This document shows positions 60,901 through 64,000 of a stretch of 64,000 nucleotides of DNA, in pieces. Every line of letters starts with the position of its first letter. Positions within the stretch are counted from its first letter, which is position 1. The stretch is taken from positions 1-64,000 of the forward strand of contig CAMCRZ010000010.1 in the NCBI GenBank assembly GCA_945877425.1, read 5' to 3'. The DNA comes from an uncultured Treponema sp. (GTDB lineage Bacteria; Spirochaetota; Spirochaetia; Treponematales; Treponemataceae). The notes under the pieces were generated by a model. That model made no database searches. It was not told the DNA's origin and saw nothing but the letters and a program-made list of their open reading frames with translations. Position numbers and translations under genes: made by a program.

Positions 60901-61234
60901 TGTTTTTAACGCCAATTCTAATTTTTACATCATTTTTTGTTCCTTTTATTTGCATTAAAAGGCTTGCACCAGTATTACCTACAGCATTAAAAACTGTTGC
61001 AAGTTTATCTCTCATATTCTCTTTTTTATTAAGAACAATCTGTGTAACATCAAAAAAACGTATTGAAGAGTTAAGCTTAACTTTTAATGAATCTATATTT
61101 TCTGATGTATAATTGCTGATAATTTCACAGTTGGAAAGATTTGCAAGATAATTTTTACTTAGAATACTATCTGCCATTCCAAGAGTGTATGATAAGTCTT
61201 CTTTTCTAATTTCTTTTAAATCTGTATTAGACAT
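57950..61234 (-). CDS. HerA/VirB4-like ATPase with an internal glycine-zipper insert
   Basis: 1094 residues. The C-terminal half is a HerA/FtsK-clade ATPase: Walker A GSTGSGKSNT (about 590-599), Walker B HVTVLEEAHNLL (about 812-823), IIADQAPALLDMAVIRNTNT (sensor region), and LRLPDQEDRE. Residues about 405-500 resemble the N-terminal domain of such ATPases (GMWNCAMYCISDEWTAQMAA). Between about 260 and 400 lies a Ser/Thr/Asn-rich stretch on both sides of a glycine zipper (about 311-345: GLIGGAIGFAVGGPIGAAIG), likely to insert in a membrane. GGAGG precedes ATG 61234. A DNA or protein translocation motor is inferred. Confidence 0.8.
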   Translation of the reverse strand: MSNTDLKEIRKEDLSYTLGMADSILSKNYLANLSNCEIISNYTSENIDSLKVKLNSSIRFFDVTQIVLNKKENMRDKLATVFNAVGNTGASLLMQIKGTKNDVKIRIGVKNTNGNVQKTKNAKDILENSLLSNFPGIKVSEHYKEIDENNNEVTKNVLEKVLNDFSAKKTIAAVTDIAGLRSEEESEDKQFVQGIEKLIDAMRGKEYTLLLIADPVNLTDLNENRRALENIYTQLVPFSSSQYSIGENESEGINESISIGASDTITKSLAKSVSHTIGKSFTETKSTGKTETNGTSKSVSDGTTSTTNINPGAAAGLIGGAIGFAVGGPIGAAIGGAVGGGIGGTVSFSKGKTHSVTNSSNHSVSLTENNSVSHSLNESDTENTTTSEGNSHTDSLNLQTGKQKQIGESKNLQIPFENHSVKKIMERIDKILERYDTCADLGMWNCAMYCISDEWTAQMAASVYRSLIRGKNSSLESSFINIWTPESNKTPAITDSLRHFEHPKFLYGNLVLTPGTLISSAELAIHAGLPNHSIPGIPVLECAEFGRTVSSYDDIVSEKIEIGKVYNMHTPEELPVNLSLDSLASHTFITGSTGSGKSNTVYEILSELKLKKKKFLIIEPAKGEYKNEFGKFADMIYGTNPNLTPLLRINPFSFYGNTHILEHLDRLIEIFNVCWPMYAAMPAVLKEAVEKSYVDCGWNLTESTNSYGSNLYPTFSDVTRNIKIIIDSSEYDTDNKGAYKGSLITRLKSLTNGINGQIFSTDEISNDDLFDKNVIVDLSRVGSTETKSLIMGLLVLKLQEYRMNQGTSKLKHVTVLEEAHNLLKRTSVEQSSESANLLGKSVEMLTNSIAEMRSFGEGFIIADQAPALLDMAVIRNTNTKIILRLPDQEDRELVGRAANLNDDQIIELAKLPRGVAAIYQNEWVEAVLCEVKEFAKQEKPYSYEKPTLEQVKPNLSYKLEIAKILCKGVSISDNVKLGELKEKLNLLTLKSSTKVFILRSVCSPLESPRYTKLAPIVAELFPDIKEAFIASFERTSDTEQWSIDVDNAIRTQLNQDLEEDIVRSIRQCIITNYLYNDLEKTDLLENWANNGGIK

Positions 61235-61248
61235 ATGATTTTAACCTC

Positions 61249-61806
61249 CTATCCAAAAATGACAACTCCTGCAATAACTGCAACAACAGCTACAGCTACC
61301 ACAGCAACAACAACGCCAAAATTTGAATCATTTTTATTATTATTACTATAATTCATTCTTTCAGAGGAATTATGAGAGTTTTCATGTGGAATTTCTTTCA
61401 CTTCGATTATTCTTTCACTTACGACTCTTCCATCGTCATTTTCATATGTAGTGTTATATGAAGATGATTCAATTGTTTCAGATTGATTTTTTTCTTCTAC
61501 AGATTGTTCATTAGGCCAAAGTCTTTTTGCAAGACTAAGAATATTATTAAGTCTAGTTTCAGAAAAATTTGTTGAAAGCTGTCCAACGAGGATATTATAA
61601 TTATTTTCGGTTAATTCTTTTGAAATTTCCCGACCATCATGTAGTTGGAAAATGCTTTGTGTTATTCCTGCTTTTTCACATTCATTCCAACATTGGCTAA
61701 ATGCACCTCCGATTACATCATGATCCAACAATAAACGATTTTTCAACATATCACGTAGAGCTATATAATCATTGGCATTAATAGCGTCAATAAATTTCTT
61801 TTCCAT
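61249..61806 (-). CDS. tail-anchored membrane protein, unknown
   Basis: 185 residues. A soluble helical part (1-100: KKFIDAINANDYIALRDMLK and so on), a polar Asn/Ser/Glu-rich linker, and a C-terminal hydrophobic segment (FGVVVAVVAVAVVAVIAGVV). The topology predicts an N-terminal cytosolic domain with a single C-terminal anchor. No family recognised. It lies 14 nt from the ATPase gene and 11 nt from the GTPase gene and is therefore likely to work with them. Confidence 0.65.
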   Translation of the reverse strand: MEKKFIDAINANDYIALRDMLKNRLLLDHDVIGGAFSQCWNECEKAGITQSIFQLHDGREISKELTENNYNILVGQLSTNFSETRLNNILSLAKRLWPNEQSVEEKNQSETIESSSYNTTYENDDGRVVSERIIEVKEIPHENSHNSSERMNYSNNNKNDSNFGVVVAVVAVAVVAVIAGVVIFG

Positions 61807-61817
61807 AAAATTCTCCT

Positions 61818-64000
61818 TTAATCTGCAATTGCTTCATATAATTGTTTTTTGAAGTTTTCAAGCCATTTAAGATTTGCCTCATTTTTTGCAACCATTTTTT
61901 CAAAGGCTTCCTTATCTCCAAGAGTTTTCTTGAGTTCTGAAAGCTTATTCTCTATAGCAAAATTCAATTCATCAAAAGATTTCTTGAAGGCTTCTTTAAG
62001 TTTTCCCTCTTCTTCTTTAGCCATATCAGTTGCGATTATACGAGCTTGAGAAGAGAAATCGTCAATTTTTGGAGTTACAACAGTATTGAACATCTTTGTA
62101 AAATTTACATATTGTCTATTTTCATACTTATCTCTTTCAACAGTAGCCATATATTTTACTTGTACAGGTACATCTTCAGTATAAGTATAACTCTCATAGC
62201 CCCAATCATCATTTCTAAATAGTTTTCCAAAACCACGAGCTATAGCAGCACCAAGACCGCTCTTCTTTCTAGTGCCTGTTTTTGTTTTAGTACGCATTTC
62301 TGTTCTAGTACGTTCTTCTTCTACTAATTGCGTTCCTGTTTTTTCTTTTACACTGAATTCGAAATCATCAATGTAGTCTGAAGAAAGGTTCATGTTTGCA
62401 AGACTTCCCAAAACAGAAGCAGCTTTTACTTCGTGACCAAATGCGTTGCCAAGAAGCTCAGAAACATAAGAATTATATTCATCTGAGTATTGTTTAGCTT
62501 GGTTACCAACTTTATCATTGATAATGTTTTCAATATCAATTGCGAATTTATTTCTAAACTCTTCCAAATCTTTCTGAATAAGATTAATTCTTTTTTTTGT
62601 TTCCTCTTCGGTAAGCTTTTCACTACAATATTTATTTCTTACTTGTGAAATAAATGAACCAAGTTTTTCTCCAGATAGTTTCTCAAAAGCATCTTTTATT
62701 TGAGGTTCTACAGAAATAGCTTCTATTTTTTCTTTTAATTCCACACCCTTTTCACCATTTTTAATTACTTGTTCAATTTTTGTAATAGCTTTTTGGGTTT
62801 CTTCCACTTTTGATTGATTATCTTTTAATAATTGAGTCTCATGAGCTTCAGTACCTAAATCCCGAATTATTTGTAAGAATGAGTGAATCGCTTCAGTTAT
62901 TTTTTGTGGTTTTGCATATTTTTCAAGATATTCACTAATAGCACCTTCAACTGCTGGTATTCCAGTTTGAATCAGAGCATCTGTATATTTATCATTTGTA
63001 GAACGGGCTTTTGTTTCTGCTGCTTCGAGTTTACTTCGTACAGATTCAGAAATATCTGCCATTTTAGAAAAATGTAAACCTTTATAATTTTCTTCTTCAT
63101 CATCGAAGAAGAGTTCAATTTTTGAGTCTAAATCTAAGCGTTCTTTCTTTGTAAACTGTTTCCCAGATTGATATAATCTTATTAACTTTGCAACATATGA
63201 TGAACAAGGGAATACCTTCGGATTCTGTATTCCATGTTTTTCAAGATAGTCTTTTGTTTTATTGATGTACTTCTGAACATCCTCATTTTCTGTATCAAAT
63301 TCATCGGCCTTATTTAATACAAAAATAAAACGATCACTGGCTTGTCTACCACCATCACGCATAGCGTTTGCAATATCAGTAAGCAGAGAATTATCATCAT
63401 TTGTTTCTAGTTGAGTACCATTAAGAATGTACAAAACCATCGGCTTGTATTTTGAATCCTTAATTAAACGGTATGTGTGATTTTTATGTTCATCTGTACG
63501 GCTATTGTTCGGCCCTGGAGTATCAGTTAGAACAAGCTTAAGACTTTGCGAAGAAATACCAACAATATTCCCATAAATTTCAATACGGGCAGTATTTGGA
63601 TCATCATTAAACTGATTCATATTTTCAAGCGTAAGTGATTCGCGACTAGTAATTTCATTGTCGTCCTTATCATAAACTATGCCATGAAAGACTTTTTCAT
63701 CATCCTCATCATGGATGCGAGCAATTGTTGCCGTAGTCGCTTCATTACGTGCAGGCAAAAGTTCTGTACCTAACATTGCATTAATAAGAGTCGATTTACC
63801 ACTACTCATTGTTGCAACTACAGCAATTTCAAATTCCGTATCCAGAGCAGTATTAAATGATTTTTCAATATTTTTATCAGTACGAAGTTCCTCAAAGGGA
63901 CAATTTTCACTTCGCATTTCTGCATATAATTCCCGAAGCTTTTCAATCTTATTTTTTGAGGATGAATTTGTATTTGACTTATTTACTTTTCGACGAAATA
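61818..64000 (-). CDS. dynamin-like large GTPase, 5' end outside window
   Basis: At least 727 residues; the frame stays open to the right edge, and the ATG at 63917 has no ribosome site, so the true start probably lies outside. GTPase motifs: P-loop ATMSSGKSTLINAM, switch I TTATIARIHD, G3 LTDTPGPNN, G4 FVLNKADEFD. A long coiled-coil region follows (about 330-520), then a Thr/Lys/Arg-rich stretch and a short Gly-rich segment (GLGAAIARGFGKLF) that could touch membrane, and a helical end. Bacterial dynamin-like proteins bind and remodel membranes; some defend against phages. Confidence 0.85.
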   Translation of the reverse strand, partial: FRRKVNKSNTNSSSKNKIEKLRELYAEMRSENCPFEELRTDKNIEKSFNTALDTEFEIAVVATMSSGKSTLINAMLGTELLPARNEATTATIARIHDEDDEKVFHGIVYDKDDNEITSRESLTLENMNQFNDDPNTARIEIYGNIVGISSQSLKLVLTDTPGPNNSRTDEHKNHTYRLIKDSKYKPMVLYILNGTQLETNDDNSLLTDIANAMRDGGRQASDRFIFVLNKADEFDTENEDVQKYINKTKDYLEKHGIQNPKVFPCSSYVAKLIRLYQSGKQFTKKERLDLDSKIELFFDDEEENYKGLHFSKMADISESVRSKLEAAETKARSTNDKYTDALIQTGIPAVEGAISEYLEKYAKPQKITEAIHSFLQIIRDLGTEAHETQLLKDNQSKVEETQKAITKIEQVIKNGEKGVELKEKIEAISVEPQIKDAFEKLSGEKLGSFISQVRNKYCSEKLTEEETKKRINLIQKDLEEFRNKFAIDIENIINDKVGNQAKQYSDEYNSYVSELLGNAFGHEVKAASVLGSLANMNLSSDYIDDFEFSVKEKTGTQLVEEERTRTEMRTKTKTGTRKKSGLGAAIARGFGKLFRNDDWGYESYTYTEDVPVQVKYMATVERDKYENRQYVNFTKMFNTVVTPKIDDFSSQARIIATDMAKEEEGKLKEAFKKSFDELNFAIENKLSELKKTLGDKEAFEKMVAKNEANLKWLENFKKQLYEAIAD

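Overview
The window reads as part of a commensal-type Treponema (Spirochaetota) chromosome. Support: a complete V/A-type ATPase operon, a cheA - cheW/cheR-like fusion - cheX - cheY operon of the treponemal type, an LL-diaminopimelate aminotransferase, a long DUF4954 beta-helix protein, and signal-peptide proteins with spirochaete-like sequence. No rRNA, tRNA or CRISPR array was recognised.

Bases 1 to about 12.5 kb are the leftward early region of a (pro)phage: a leader with two hairpins, then small proteins, a metallopeptidase-like protein, YqaJ-type exonuclease, a DnaQ-type exonuclease, RecT, an HNH protein, DUF1351, a replisome organiser, a DnaC-like loader, SSB, a C5-cytosine methyltransferase broken into several frames around a pentanucleotide repeat and two G9 tracts, an XRE-like protein, MazG-like and DUF1064 proteins, and a repeat-rich DUF7666-like protein that leaves the window. 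Structural genes and an integrase are not in view.

Bases 12.5-55 kb are ordinary chromosome: PBP1A and a small ParB-like protein; tyrS, nadE, rlmJ; EF-G with a B12/radical-SAM protein; DUF4954 and a degenerate M16-like protein on a shared divergent promoter; 5-formyl-THF cyclo-ligase and dGTPase; the chemotaxis operon; an outer-membrane barrel; dapL; a long leftward run secG - PTS EIIA - V-ATPase (H,C,I,K,F,E,A,B,D) - universal stress protein - OmpR-type regulator; then pgk-tpiA, a small unknown gene and gap. Several genes (at 12570, 14006, 18572, 27710, 27765, 31351, 37549, 53428) have no Shine-Dalgarno but have a good -10 box 5-7 nt before the ATG, so leaderless transcripts are likely.

From 55 kb the character changes. 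Behind gap lie two more copies of the gap 3' end, each with its own terminator, plus an inverted fragment, a 64-bp palindromic insert and a cluster of palindromes with GAA triloops. This looks like a recombination or integration hotspot. Behind it sits an accessory island, all leftward: dynamin-like GTPase (5' end outside the window), a tail-anchored protein, a 1094-aa HerA/VirB4-like ATPase with a glycine-zipper insert, an LHH nuclease, a SUKH immunity protein and an Abi_2/HEPN protein. The first five are tightly packed or overlapping and are the best candidate in this window for an undescribed defence or toxin-handling system.
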